A stretch of 64,000 nucleotides of DNA from Saprospiraceae bacterium (lineage in GTDB: Bacteria > Bacteroidota > Bacteroidia > Chitinophagales > Saprospiraceae): contig JADKAE010000004.1 in NCBI GenBank assembly GCA_016715405.1, forward strand, positions 186,001-250,000. The letters run 5' to 3'. The notes under the pieces were generated by a model. That model was not told where the DNA came from. It saw only the letters and a list, made by a program, of their open reading frames with translations, and ran no database searches. The position numbers and the translations under genes are program-made. Below, piece after piece: positions 1-9,426 of this stretch (position 1 is the first letter of the stretch; each line of letters opens with the position of its first letter).

Positions 1-2
1 CC

Positions 3-674
3 AAAGACAATCCATCCCCCCTGGAAATGGCAAAGGGGTATATCGCCGTCTTCGACAAATACCTGGCCTCGCCGCTCATGCTCGACTCGGCCAAGTGGTA
101 TCTCGACCGCAGCAAAGCGCCCCGGAAAAAGCAGTTTCCCACGCTGGTGCATTACCATTTTGCCAAAAAAGACTATGGGGCAATAGCCACTTTAGCCGCC
201 AAAAACGACCCGGCAAAAGAAACCGACGGATGGACGGCCTATCGCATAGGTGAGGCGATGTACCAAACCCAAAATTACGCGCAAGCGGTAGCCTTTTACG
301 AGCGCTCGCTGGCGCTGTTGCCCTACCAACTCGATTTTCGCGAAAAACTCGCCATTGCATACGTGGCCACCCAGCAAATCCCGCAGGCCATAGCCGCTTT
401 TGAATGGGTATTGAAAGAAAATCCCAAACGCAAGCTGGCGCTCGCCAACCTGGGCTATATCTACGTATCGCAACGCCGGTTTGAAAAAGGCGAAGCCCTC
501 TACGACAAGGCCCTCGCCCTCGACCCCGACTACGAGCAGGCCCTGCTCAATAAAGCGGCGGTGAGACTGTTTCGCAATGATTGTACCGGGGCTGCTCCCC
601 TCTTGCAGCGCATCCTCAAGCGAAATCCGGGGCATGGCCAGGCGAGGCGTGCTTTGGCGCAGTGCGGGGGGTAG
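3..674 (+). CDS. TPR repeat protein (5' partial)
   Basis: The frame is open from the left window edge with no stop, and the first ATG (27) lies inside a continuous coding pattern, so the true start is probably upstream of the window. The visible part is an array of tetratricopeptide repeats: alternating amphipathic helices with the usual A/Y/P spacing (GEAMYQTQNYAQAVAFYERS, then LANLGYIYVSQRRFEKGEAL, then a final unit with LDPDYEQALLNKAAV). No enzymatic motif is seen. TPR proteins are protein-interaction scaffolds; the partner cannot be inferred. About 120 bases separate it from the adenylate cyclase downstream, and the gap holds a short GGTCGGC-type tandem repeat. Confidence 0.75.
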   Translation, partial: KDNPSPLEMAKGYIAVFDKYLASPLMLDSAKWYLDRSKAPRKKQFPTLVHYHFAKKDYGAIATLAAKNDPAKETDGWTAYRIGEAMYQTQNYAQAVAFYERSLALLPYQLDFREKLAIAYVATQQIPQAIAAFEWVLKENPKRKLALANLGYIYVSQRRFEKGEALYDKALALDPDYEQALLNKAAVRLFRNDCTGAAPLLQRILKRNPGHGQARRALAQCGG

Positions 675-796
675 GTGTTGGCGGTCGGCGGTCGGCAGTC
701 GGCGGATTACGATTTTCTCCTTAAATTGCGTGCGAAAACTAAGGCTCAGCATTTTTGTTAAAAAAGAAAAATCTACACAAACCCGGTTATACGTCA

Positions 797-2257
797 ATGA
801 GAAATCTCACACTAGTCGCACTACTATTCCTTGCCTACCACTCTTTCACCTTTGGTCAACAAGGTGGGAATGAAGACAAACTTGCCCAAAATTGGCAGGT
901 ATTTCACGACCGGGGCGACTACGACAAAGCTGTTGAGCAGGCCAGATTGATCTACCAGCTGGGGCAATCCACCAAAAATAACGAACTCATGGCCCAGTCA
1001 TTGAACTGGGAGGGCCAATCTCTGCTCAAAATCACCAGGCGCCAGTCGGCCAATCGCAATAACGCCGAGAAAGCGCTGAAAAAAAGCCAGGAGTTATTGG
1101 CGGGTATCGATAACAAAGATCTGGAGACCAGCAACCTCCAACTACTCAGCGAAATAGCCCGACTGGAAGAAGATGATACGGCACTGGCTTTATATCAAAA
1201 GCAATTAGCGGCCATACAAAACCAGATTGCCGCCGGCGAAACCAACAAAAACCTATCGGAAAAAGTGGCGCAATTGGGCAGCCAAACCCAAGATCTTCAG
1301 CAACGCGTACAATCGCTCAGCGCCGCGCAAGTAAAGGCGGAACTGCTATTGGCTATGCAAAAAAACTACCTGGATTCGATTGAAATGGCCCGCATGCAGG
1401 ATGCTTTTCTTTTAGAAAAAAAGGAATTAGAACTGAAGGACCAAAAAACGCAGGTGACGCTGCAGCAAAACCAACTCAGACTGCAATCGACGCAACGCAA
1501 CTTTTTCATCGCCATCGCCGGCATATTGACCTTATTTGCTATCGGCATCTATTTCCGCTTTAGCGAAATAAAAAAATACAATATCATTTTAAATGCTAAA
1601 AATGAGGCGCTGATTGCCGAGCAGCAGCGCTCGGAAATGCTGCTGCTGAATATCCTGCCGGCAATGGTCGCCGATGAACTGAAAAACAGCGGCATCACTA
1701 AAGCCCGCCGCTATGAGCAAGCCACGGTGATGTTTTCCGATTTTAAAGACTTTAGCCAAATCGCTAAGACGCTACCCCCCGAGCAACTGGTAGCCGAGTT
1801 GGATGTGTATTTCAAAGCATTCGACTATATCATCGGCAAATATCAAATTGAAAAAATAAAAACCATCGGCGATGCCTACATGTGTGTGGGTGGCATACCC
1901 GACGTGCAGGGCAGCTCGCCCAAAGACGTAGTAAGGGCCGCGCTGGAAATACAATCTTTGCTCGCCAAATTCAAAGAAGAAAGGCAAAAAGCCGGCAAAC
2001 CCTTTTTCGAAGCCCGCATCGGCATCCACACCGGACCGCTGGTGGCCGGCGTAGTGGGTTCCAAAAAATTCGCCTACGACATCTGGGGCGACACGGTCAA
2101 CGTGGCCTCCCGCCTCGAAACCAGCAGTGAAGCCGGCCGCGTGAATATCTCGGAAACGACCTATAAACTCGTCAAATCAGAATTCAAGTGCGAAGCCCGC
2201 GGCCTGGTAGCTATCAAAAACCTGAACCAGGTGGCGATGTATTTTGTGGAGGGTTAG
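797..2257 (+). CDS. Membrane-anchored class III adenylate cyclase
   Basis: Predicted to make cAMP from ATP. The order is signal peptide (MRNLTLVALLFLAYHSFTFG, why I start at 797 rather than at the upstream TTG), helical TPR-like region, coiled coil around residues 110-230, one membrane segment near 235-252, a short linker and a C-terminal class III catalytic domain (about 310-470). Metal-binding Asp residues are in FSDFKDF and IGDAYM; EKIKTIGD carries Lys and YDIWGDTVN carries Asp at the purine-selecting positions, the adenylate rather than guanylate pattern; the transition-state Asn and Arg are present (NVASR). The gene converges with the metallopeptidase gene and their stop codons overlap. 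The nucleotide specificity is inferred from these residues. Confidence 0.9.
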   Translation: MRNLTLVALLFLAYHSFTFGQQGGNEDKLAQNWQVFHDRGDYDKAVEQARLIYQLGQSTKNNELMAQSLNWEGQSLLKITRRQSANRNNAEKALKKSQELLAGIDNKDLETSNLQLLSEIARLEEDDTALALYQKQLAAIQNQIAAGETNKNLSEKVAQLGSQTQDLQQRVQSLSAAQVKAELLLAMQKNYLDSIEMARMQDAFLLEKKELELKDQKTQVTLQQNQLRLQSTQRNFFIAIAGILTLFAIGIYFRFSEIKKYNIILNAKNEALIAEQQRSEMLLLNILPAMVADELKNSGITKARRYEQATVMFSDFKDFSQIAKTLPPEQLVAELDVYFKAFDYIIGKYQIEKIKTIGDAYMCVGGIPDVQGSSPKDVVRAALEIQSLLAKFKEERQKAGKPFFEARIGIHTGPLVAGVVGSKKFAYDIWGDTVNVASRLETSSEAGRVNISETTYKLVKSEFKCEARGLVAIKNLNQVAMYFVEG

Positions 2258-3618
2258 GCTGTTAATCCAATTACCTGCCCATAACCTGGGTTAAAATCGC
2301 GTTTGTACCCATTATCTTGCGATGTAAGCACCCACAACACTTCATAAGGCATGGGGTGACCGGGGTATCCGATTTCTCCGTCGGTGATGACAATAGCACG
2401 CCTCTACCTCTGGGTCGGCGGCAAGTTGGTACATAGCCGGGCTCATATCGCTGCCACCAAAGCCGAAGATATTGAAATTGGACAGCTCTGCAGCAGGCAC
2501 CCATTCGTCGGCGGTAACTTCGGTATCGCACTGGAGCACATGAACCGCATCCACACCGGTGATTTCGCAAAAAGAGGCCATCACACCCAGGATTTGCCGT
2601 AGATCGTAGGACATCGACCCGCTGGTGTCGAGTACGACATGGATAGTCTCGCCCTGACGCGTTTTGCCCGGCCTGACAAATTCGGCATATTGTCCCCGAC
2701 GGCTCGGGCGGGCATAACTATTCCCGCAGGAGCGGTGGCTTCCATCCACTGCTGTAATGCCCACTGCCAAGGCGGGTTATAGTGCGACTTAAGCGCTTCC
2801 AGGGTGAGCATACCATCTCCAGGCGAATATCCCCTTCCGTATGGGTCGTCCAAGAGCTGATTCATGGCGTTTTGTGCCTGCTCGGCGCCGAGGGCGTTAA
2901 TAGCGCGACGCTGGATTTCCTCGGCGGATTTAGTAAGTTGCCTGGCTGTTTCGTGGGGAAACAGGCGTTGCTCGTCTTCTACGGAAAAGACATCGCCTTT
3001 CAGCAGTTGCGGTGTCGGCGGCGGTGTTGAAGGCTGAGATGCCGGTTTGCCAAATACCAGTGCCAGCGTTTCGCCCAAATCGCTGAGGGGAGGGGCTTCG
3101 GCCTGGGCTTTTTTTCCGGGCACTATGCCCCAGCAAGGCAAGGCTGCCAGTTTTTTTTCAGAATTATTGGCCTGGATCAGAGCCATCACTTCTTCCATGG
3201 GCACCGCTCCCGGTTCGTTAAAGCGGTACAAGCTCGACTGGTCAATCAGTTGATAATATCGAAGGCCGCCGGCAGGAGTATACATCTCCAATTTGTGCTC
3301 CAAAATCTGATTGATCACAATATCGTGGGCTATATTGACCAACTTGGGGTTGCTGCCGGGGGCCCTTTCGTGGGTTTGCAATACCAGGTGCATGAGCTCG
3401 TGGGCCATCACGAAGGTCGCCTCGGGCATCGATAATTTGTCAAGCCATTGAGGATTTACCAGCAACCTTCCCGAGGCGAAGATACCGGCGGTCTCCACCC
3501 TTTCATCGATATGCAGTCGCACCTGTGCGACTAACCCCGCCAGGTAAGGCATGGCGATCAGCACATTGCTGAGGGCCAGTTTGGCCTTTTTTTCTATTTG
3601 TGCTAAACGATCTTCCAT
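2254..3618 (-). CDS. DUF2201-type metallopeptidase/VWA-like protein (frameshifted)
   Basis: The N-terminal part (2581-3618 frame) contains a zinc-protease motif HELMH in VMAHELMHLVLQTHE, followed by a long linker. The C-terminal part is a von Willebrand A-like fold with a MIDAS motif (DTSGSMS), the usual DUF2201 architecture. Reading frame changes near 2700 and again near 2390; after the second change the natural C-terminus (TDGEIGYPGHPMPYEVLWVL) continues to a stop at 2254, overlapping the cyclase stop. It lies 12 bases after a MoxR-type ATPase gene, the familiar MoxR/VWA pairing thought to act as a chaperone or remodelling unit. The frameshifts are probably sequencing indels because all three parts are well conserved in style; a real pseudogene is possible. 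Confidence 0.75.
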
Positions 3619-3630
3619 GATGAATTCACT

Positions 3631-4649
3631 TTAATCGGGCAGCCCCGTCACTTCGCGGAGCGACTCAAAGAGCGCTTCTTCTACGCCGATGTCACCCCAT
3701 AGTTGTACGTAACCCGTCAGCAAGGCAAATCGGTGTTCGCGCGGCAGCGCCATGAGGAAGGCGTTGAGTCTTTCCGGGGGGTAGGCATTCAAAACCCCGT
3801 TGGCCAGCGCATTTTTAATGCGACATAATACAAACCAGAGGGTTGCAGTGGCTTCCGGCAATAATTCAGGCTGATTGATATACTCCTCCAACGAGAGCAC
3901 ATTGTCAATATTTTCTTCCGCCATGGCACAGAACACGGCGGCGTCTTCGGGAGAAACCTGCCGAAGGCAAGTGCTCTGCGGGTAGTGCGATCCAGAATGC
4001 CCCTTTTTCTACCAGGTCGAGAGCCTGCGATAGCGAAGCCCAGGCTCTCGGTGTGGAGAAAGGCACCGGGCTTGCCGGTACCCGCCCCATGAGTGCTTCC
4101 GGCATAAAAGCCACGAAAGCAATGATCTCGCGGCGCACGTTGTTTTGCCCGGCCCAAGTGAGCCATTCCTTCACATCTGCCCGTATATGAAGCAAAAACG
4201 TGCGGTTTACCAGCGCGCTGCTCATCTGGCGCACCAGCGCGCGGTCTTCCTGGCGGTTGCCCGCGGCCACCACCCAGGTACCCTCCGGCAGGGTATGTTC
4301 GCCGAGTCGCCTCTCAAGCAGCAGGGCGTAAAGAGCCTTCTGCACGTCGGGCGAAGCGGCGGGAAACTCGTCGAGGAAGAGGCAAAACGGCTCGGGTTCT
4401 TCAGGCAGCAGAATGCGCGGAGGGCAAAACACCGATCGTTCGTTGATGATACGGGGGATGCCGCTCACGTCCTCCGGGGCTATCTGAGTACCCAGCAGCG
4501 AACGCACAGGCAGGCCGGCCTCCGCAGCTGCCTGCCGCACGATGTCGGATTTGCCCACGCCTGGCGCCGACAACAGCAACAGGCTCTCTTTCGAGGCCAA
4601 TTCCCTGATCAGCGCTTTGCGCGTCGAGGTAACGGTCTTCGTTTAACAT
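3631..4649 (-). CDS. MoxR-family AAA+ ATPase (frameshifted)
   Basis: The central frame (3905-4600) has Walker A SAPGVGKS, Walker B CLFLDEFPA and a sensor-like AAGNRQ, typical of MoxR AAA+ proteins. The start at 4649 (MLNEDRYLDAQ) is in another frame and joins the main one near residue 12; the C-terminal helical part (ENIDNVLSLEEYINQPELLP) is in a third frame after about 3950. MoxR ATPases work with VWA-domain partners, and the next gene is a VWA/metallopeptidase protein, so the two likely form a unit. Indels rather than decay are the simpler explanation. Confidence 0.75.
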
Positions 4650-4683
4650 GCCACGCGACGGTTAAATTTTGTTGCTTCGAACC

Positions 4684-4789
4684 GTTTAGTAGGCTTTAGT
4701 AGGGGAACTCTTTTGATGTTTGATCCTGATTTATTAGCGAATCCGCCAAACCCAATGCTAAACTGCGCATGCACTAAACTCTACTAAAC
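4684..4789. repeat. Inverted TTTAGTAGG repeat between genes
   Basis: GTTTAGTAGGCTTTAGTAGG on the left is matched by ACTAAACTCTACTAAAC on the right, about 70 bases apart. The same motif family forms a tighter hairpin at 30183-30260, so this is a dispersed intergenic repeat family of this genome. Confidence 0.6.
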
Positions 4790-4791
4790 AG

Positions 4792-5570
4792 TTACGCTGT
4801 TTCTGTAATTCTCCTTTCAAAAGTCAGATATACCGGCACGCCGTCAGTTCCACACATACTAATCAAGTACAGATATAAACTCAGCCATTCTGCCGGCTGC
4901 CCATTGCTGCGGGCGCGGGCGTTCCCCAGTGCGAGGAGTATTTCGCCAATTGGCCGGTATTCGCTGCAAAAATCGCTATACGTTTTTCCATAATAGTCTT
5001 CCTGGCCCTGTAAAGAGGGGTGCGCTGAAACCCACTGCCACAGCACGGTTTCCTGTAAGTCGAGACAATGCCGTAAGAAAGTAAATCCCTGGCCTTGCAG
5101 CGTAGTTTTTGCATTCTTGTCGAACAGCACTGCCTAAGCCGCAGCCGCTGTCTTAGCGGCAGCTGCTTCATCTTTTTCAGCAGCAGTTGCTGGTGATCAG
5201 TATAAAAAAGGCTCTTCGAAATCGGCCCCAACAGGCGGGGCTGATATTTCAACACCTGCTCCGTTTTTTGGGCAAGCGCTGGTATATCTTCAACAAAACC
5301 AACTTTCAAGCGCGCCGCCACCTCTGCAGGCGGCAATCCGGTAAGCGAAAACAAAGGCGCCAACTCACTTGTCCATTCGTCGATGTGAGAAAGAATCTCC
5401 GTATTGAGTTCGCGCAGGCTGATTCGCTTTTTTCGTGGGCGACTGCGCCGGCCTTTTCCCTTTTTGGATTGAAACAATTCATGGGCTATTGTCTGGATTT
5501 CAAAAGTAAAAATGCGGTCTTCCTCATCTTCCTCCAACTGCTGCAGATATTTGATCAGCCTCTTCATCAT
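4792..5570 (-). CDS. Hypothetical protein upstream of MoxR (frameshifted)
   Basis: I do not recognise a family. The N-terminal frame (from 5570, MMKRLIKYLQQLEEDEEDR) is highly charged with a basic stretch (KKGKGRRSRPRKKR) and helices; near 5130 the frame changes and continues as FRHCLDLQETVLW-like sequence ending at 4792. Both halves are on the same strand as the MoxR and DUF2201 genes and directly upstream, so it is probably a third subunit of that operon. Confidence 0.5.
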
Positions 5571-5694
5571 AGTAGGTATCCTCTGCAGGAAGCCATTTAT
5601 TGTAGAACCCCTGTTCCTCCAAAAATCGAATAGCGAATTCGTCCAACTTATCGTGGGAGATGAGATAATCGATGATTTCGCTTAGGACTTTCAT
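5524..5694 (-). CDS. Small ORF overlapping the operon's first gene
   Basis: A 56-codon ORF, MKVLSEIIDYLISHDKLDEF..., overlaps the start of the next gene by 47 bases. It may be a separate small protein of the MoxR operon, or the displaced N-terminus of the following protein if one more indel is present. The sequence has natural protein composition and an ATG start. No family recognised. Confidence 0.4.
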   Translation of the reverse strand: MKVLSEIIDYLISHDKLDEFAIRFLEEQGFYNKWLPAEDTYYDEEADQISAAVGGR

Positions 5695-5819
5695 TTGAGA
5701 AACTGTTTTTTGCCGTCTGGTTTCGCATGGCTTAACGCAGTATGTGGATTTAGAATTCCCTTAGTAGGGTGTTTTTTTTTAAAAGGACCGGTCACATTTA
5801 TACCATTGCACAGTTTACA

Positions 5820-5911
5820 CGAGTCGCAAAGTCGCGGTTTCGACTCCGCTCAACCACCATCTTGGATCGCACAGTCGCAAAGTCGCGTCACACAGTCGCA
5901 AAGTCGCACAG
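5820..5911 (+). repeat. Tandem CAGTCGCAAAGTCGC repeats
   Basis: Three close copies of a 15-16 base unit (CAGTCGCAAAGTCGC) plus the phrase GTTTCGACTCCGCTCAAC, which recurs near 12980-13030 and 21230-21255. Intergenic, upstream of the YaiO-like gene. Confidence 0.65.
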
Positions 5912-6003
5912 CCCCCCCATTCAGCAATCAATCCTTCCCGTTCGGCGCCAATAAATTTTTTACGGGCGCTGCGTGGCTCTTCTTTGTGGAAAAAAGAATT
6001 GCC

Positions 6004-7335
6004 ATGAAAAAAAGCAAAAGCACCCTCGTCCTATTAATTGCCCTGATAATGGCCATTGCCGCGGGCAGCGCCCAGGCGCAAAACCTGGAAAAAGCCGGCG
6101 AGCTGACCGGCCAGGGCCGTTACCAGAAGGCCGAAGCCATCTACGACGCCGTGTTGAGCAAAGAACCCGGCAACACGGCAGCCTTGCTGGGCAGCGCCTA
6201 CAACCACTCGTGGATGGGCTCGCGGGGCGCCGCCGAACGAGAATTTAATGCGGTATTGGCCAAAGAACCCCGCAACGCACAAGCCATGACCGGCCGAGCC
6301 TATAACCTGGCCTGGGGCGGTCAATACGCCGAAGCAACTCGGCAGTTTAAAGCACTCTCCCAACTCGAACCCTCGAATCTCGAAGCAGAAAAGGGATTGG
6401 CATACGTGCAACTCTGGCAGGGCGACTCCCACGCCGCTGTCGAAAGTTTTGGCTCGCTGGTAAACCGCTACCCCCGCGAAACGGCTTATCGCGTAGCGCT
6501 GGCACAGGCTTACCTCCAACTGCACCAAGCCCGAAAGGCGCGTGAGGCCATACAGCCGGCATTGCAGCAATCGCCCGAAAACAAAGCCGTGCAGGAAGCC
6601 TGGCAGAGTAGCTTCCAACAAGCCGCCCTCCTCGAAGTAGACGTACTGCCCGGCTTTTCGATGGTAGACGGCGAAAACAAATTCGGCATACGCCTGCTGG
6701 GCATCTCCGGCCGCATCAGCAAGCGCCTGCGCCTGGGACTGCGCTACGACAACGCCCTGGCCATGGATATCTCCTCCGTCATCCGCCAAAACCAAAATGC
6801 GCAGACCATTATGGGCGGCGCGGTATACGACTGGAAGAAAAATGCCACCAGCCGCCTCGACCTGGGCGTGCGTTTGCTGCCCGGCAGTACTAACCAAAAG
6901 GTTGTCGCCGCCGAACACGTTATTTTTCTGCCCGGCGACTGGAGCGCAAAGGCCGGCGGCTTTGTGGGACTTTCATCCACCTCCAGCAATGAATGGATGA
7001 CCTTTGCTGCGGTACATGCCCCACTGGGCAAATTTTACGCCATCGAGCCGCACTACTTCCTTGCAAAAGTCGTCAACAACCCGGGCGTAGAACACCGCGT
7101 GATGCTCAACAATAAATTCCGCACGGCAAACGGCTACGAGTTGAACCTCGGCTTCATCTACGGCAAAGCGCCCACCGGCGAAAGCGCAAACAACGGACAG
7201 CTATACGGCGGACTACTCTCGGCCTTGATGCCCTTCGGCAACCGCATATGGGGCCTGGCGGCACTTCGCTACGAAAAGGGCATTGTGGAAGACCTCACCA
7301 CTGTGGCCATTGGGGCCAAAATCCGATTTGAATAA
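6004..7335 (+). CDS. TPR protein with YaiO-like outer-membrane beta barrel
   Basis: The start at 6004 gives a clean signal peptide (LLIALIMAIAAGSAQAQ). Residues about 25-200 are TPR repeats (KAEAIYDAVLSKEPGNTAALL and similar) and residues about 205-443 are amphipathic beta strands ending in the aromatic terminus ...IRFE, as in YaiO-family outer-membrane barrels. The gene is 27 bases before a processive GT2 glycosyltransferase, so the pair probably makes and exports a polysaccharide, with this protein in the role BcsC plays for cellulose. The polymer is unknown. Longer ORF extension upstream to 5695 is rejected because it crosses repeats. Confidence 0.8.
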   Translation: MKKSKSTLVLLIALIMAIAAGSAQAQNLEKAGELTGQGRYQKAEAIYDAVLSKEPGNTAALLGSAYNHSWMGSRGAAEREFNAVLAKEPRNAQAMTGRAYNLAWGGQYAEATRQFKALSQLEPSNLEAEKGLAYVQLWQGDSHAAVESFGSLVNRYPRETAYRVALAQAYLQLHQARKAREAIQPALQQSPENKAVQEAWQSSFQQAALLEVDVLPGFSMVDGENKFGIRLLGISGRISKRLRLGLRYDNALAMDISSVIRQNQNAQTIMGGAVYDWKKNATSRLDLGVRLLPGSTNQKVVAAEHVIFLPGDWSAKAGGFVGLSSTSSNEWMTFAAVHAPLGKFYAIEPHYFLAKVVNNPGVEHRVMLNNKFRTANGYELNLGFIYGKAPTGESANNGQLYGGLLSALMPFGNRIWGLAALRYEKGIVEDLTTVAIGAKIRFE

Positions 7336-7362
7336 AATTATTAACCGCGAACTCTACTAGTT

Positions 7363-9226
7363 ATGACCACCTTTCCCACCTCCGGATCACATATAGGCGC
7401 TACACTTGATCTACCGATGAGCAGACGGCGCCCGCTCAAATCGCAGGCCCTCACCCGCGAGCAATACGCCAAGGCGCCACGGCCCACGCTGTACGTCGGC
7501 ATCTTCGCAGCCTGGCTCGCCGCGGCAATCTGGTTTCAGCCGCGCCTGCTCCAGTTGCTCGACATGGCTTACAACCCGGCGAGCACACTGGCCCTGTGGG
7601 CGTTTATCCTCTTCATTAACTTTGCCTGGTTATATGGCATATACAACCTCGGCGTGGTGCTTTTTGCAATCTATTACAACCGCTTTGGCAAACAAAAAAG
7701 CGTGACGCCTACCGCCGTATTAACCGAATTCCCGCCGGTGGCCATACTGTACACCACCTGCAACGACTTTGTAGAAGAAAGCGTGGTGTCATGCGTCAGG
7801 CAGGACTATCCCAACTACACGGTATACATCCTCGACGACAGCAGCGACGAGTCTTTCAAGCGGCAGGTCGATGAATTCGCCGCGCGTTACTCGGGATTGG
7901 TACAAGTCATACGCCGCCCCGACCGCAAGGGATTCAAAGCCGGCAACCTCAACCACGGCTTGTCGGTGGCGGCCACCCAAGAGCCCTACTTCGCCATCGC
8001 CGACGCCGACGAAATACTGCCCACCGACTTCCTCAGCAAGCTGGTAGCCGTGATGGAAGCCGACCCGAGCTGCGGTTTTGCGCAGGCCAACCACCGCGCC
8101 AACCCGTATTCGACGAGCTCCCTCTCGAAAAGCCTCGGCGTGGGCATCGACATCCACTGGAAATGGTACCAGCCGCTGCGCAACGACTATGGTTTTGTGA
8201 TGTTTCTGGGCCATGGCGCCCTCCTGCGCCGCAAGTGCTGGGAAGAAACCGGCGGTTTTCCCGACATCGTCAGCGAAGACCTCGGTTTTGCCATCCACGT
8301 GCGCGAACAGGGTTATCGCGGCCGTTTTGTAGAAGACGTCGTGTGCTACGAAGACTTCCCCGACAACGTGCGCGCCTTCCGCATCCGCCACATGAAATGG
8401 ACGCGCGGCACCAGCGAATTCTTATCGAAAAAAATGGGTTTTTTATTAAAAGCAAAAAACATCTCCTGGACCGAAAAACTCGACATCCTGTTTCCGACGC
8501 TCAACCTGCCGCTCACCTTGTTGTACTTCGCGTTCATGATTAACGCCAACCTCGTGTTGCCGTACTTCTTCGGGCATCCGCAGCAGGTCACCTTTGTATT
8601 GGGCAGCACCGAGTACAGCCTGCCGATGATCACCCTCGACCCCGGTTTTCAGGTCATCTACGGCTGGGATTTTTACCTCATCACCCTGCTCACGTTTTTT
8701 GCGCCGGTATTGTGTTTTGTATTGGAATTAGCGCCCAAGCCATTGAAATTATTCAGATTCCTGAGTCACAGCACCTCGCTATACGCGGCCTTATCGCCCT
8801 TATCCTCGATGGGCGTATTGGCCTACATGATCTCCGGCAAGGCCTTTTTCTTAGTCACCGGCGACACCAAGCAGTCAGAATACCATGAAAAAAGCCGGCA
8901 GGAAGGGCTTTTCACCCGGCTGCGCAACGGCTGGCAGGATTTTCTGGCCAAAAGTCATCCCGACACGCGGCTGGTACAGGGTTTTGAGATCCTCACCGCC
9001 CTGGTTTTCGGCATCGCTGCGCTGGCCATGTTCCAGATATCCTTTATGGGGCTCTGCCTGGCCTTTTTGTTGTTGCCGATGATGCACCATATCAAATGGG
9101 AAAACAAAGCTTTTGAGAGGCATTGTATACCTTCCCTTCATACTCATCATCGCCGGCGTCATCCTGAGCGGATTCAGCGTATTCGGCATGAAAGCCGTGT
9201 TTTTTGGGTATGGGTTTCATTTTTGA
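7363..9226 (+). CDS. GT2 family processive glycosyltransferase (C-terminal frameshift)
   Basis: Cellulose-synthase-like membrane transferase: two N-terminal membrane helices, a GT-A domain with ILDDSSD, the DAD metal triad (IADADE) and acceptor Asp in SEDLGF, then RHMKW where the family has Q/RxxRW, followed by several membrane helices. Near 9115 the called frame runs into a polar tail, but another frame encodes a good final membrane helix (VYLPFILIIAGVILSGF) and stops at 9226, so I end there and call a one-base indel. It uses a nucleotide sugar to extend a glycan at the inner membrane, probably with the preceding barrel protein. Confidence 0.85.
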
Positions 9227-9255
9227 GTGAACTGTGAACTGTGAACTGTGAACTG
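9227..9255 (+). repeat. GTGAACT tandem repeat
   Basis: Nearly four 8-base copies of GTGAACTG directly after the glycosyltransferase stop. The same words, arranged as an inverted repeat, follow the sdhB stop at 27902-27955. Confidence 0.7.
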
Positions 9256-9274
9256 GTCAATAATGCTGTGGTGT

Positions 9275-9318
9275 GTGAAATAGTAGAGACGCGATTAATC
9301 GCGTCTCTACTATTTCAC
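9275..9318. repeat. 44-bp perfect palindrome, GTAGAGACGCGATT family
   Basis: A perfect palindrome with half-site GTGAAATAGTAGAGACGCG followed by ATT|AAT at the centre. An identical copy is at 11753-11796, a shorter relative at 37066-37095, and half of it at about 62276-62292. This is a dispersed intergenic palindrome; it could act as a bidirectional terminator. Confidence 0.85.
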
Positions 9319-9426
9319 TGCCCTGGTATCTCCTTGTTCCCGGGAACGAGGTGTCACCTTCCCTCGTGCCTCGGGAAGATGACGAACTCGTTCGCACAAA
9401 AATCACAGTTCGAGACGCCTATGTGA

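Noticed and set aside
5695..6003. N-terminal extension of the YaiO-like gene
   Set aside because: Runs through tandem repeats; ATG at 6004 starts an ideal signal peptide.
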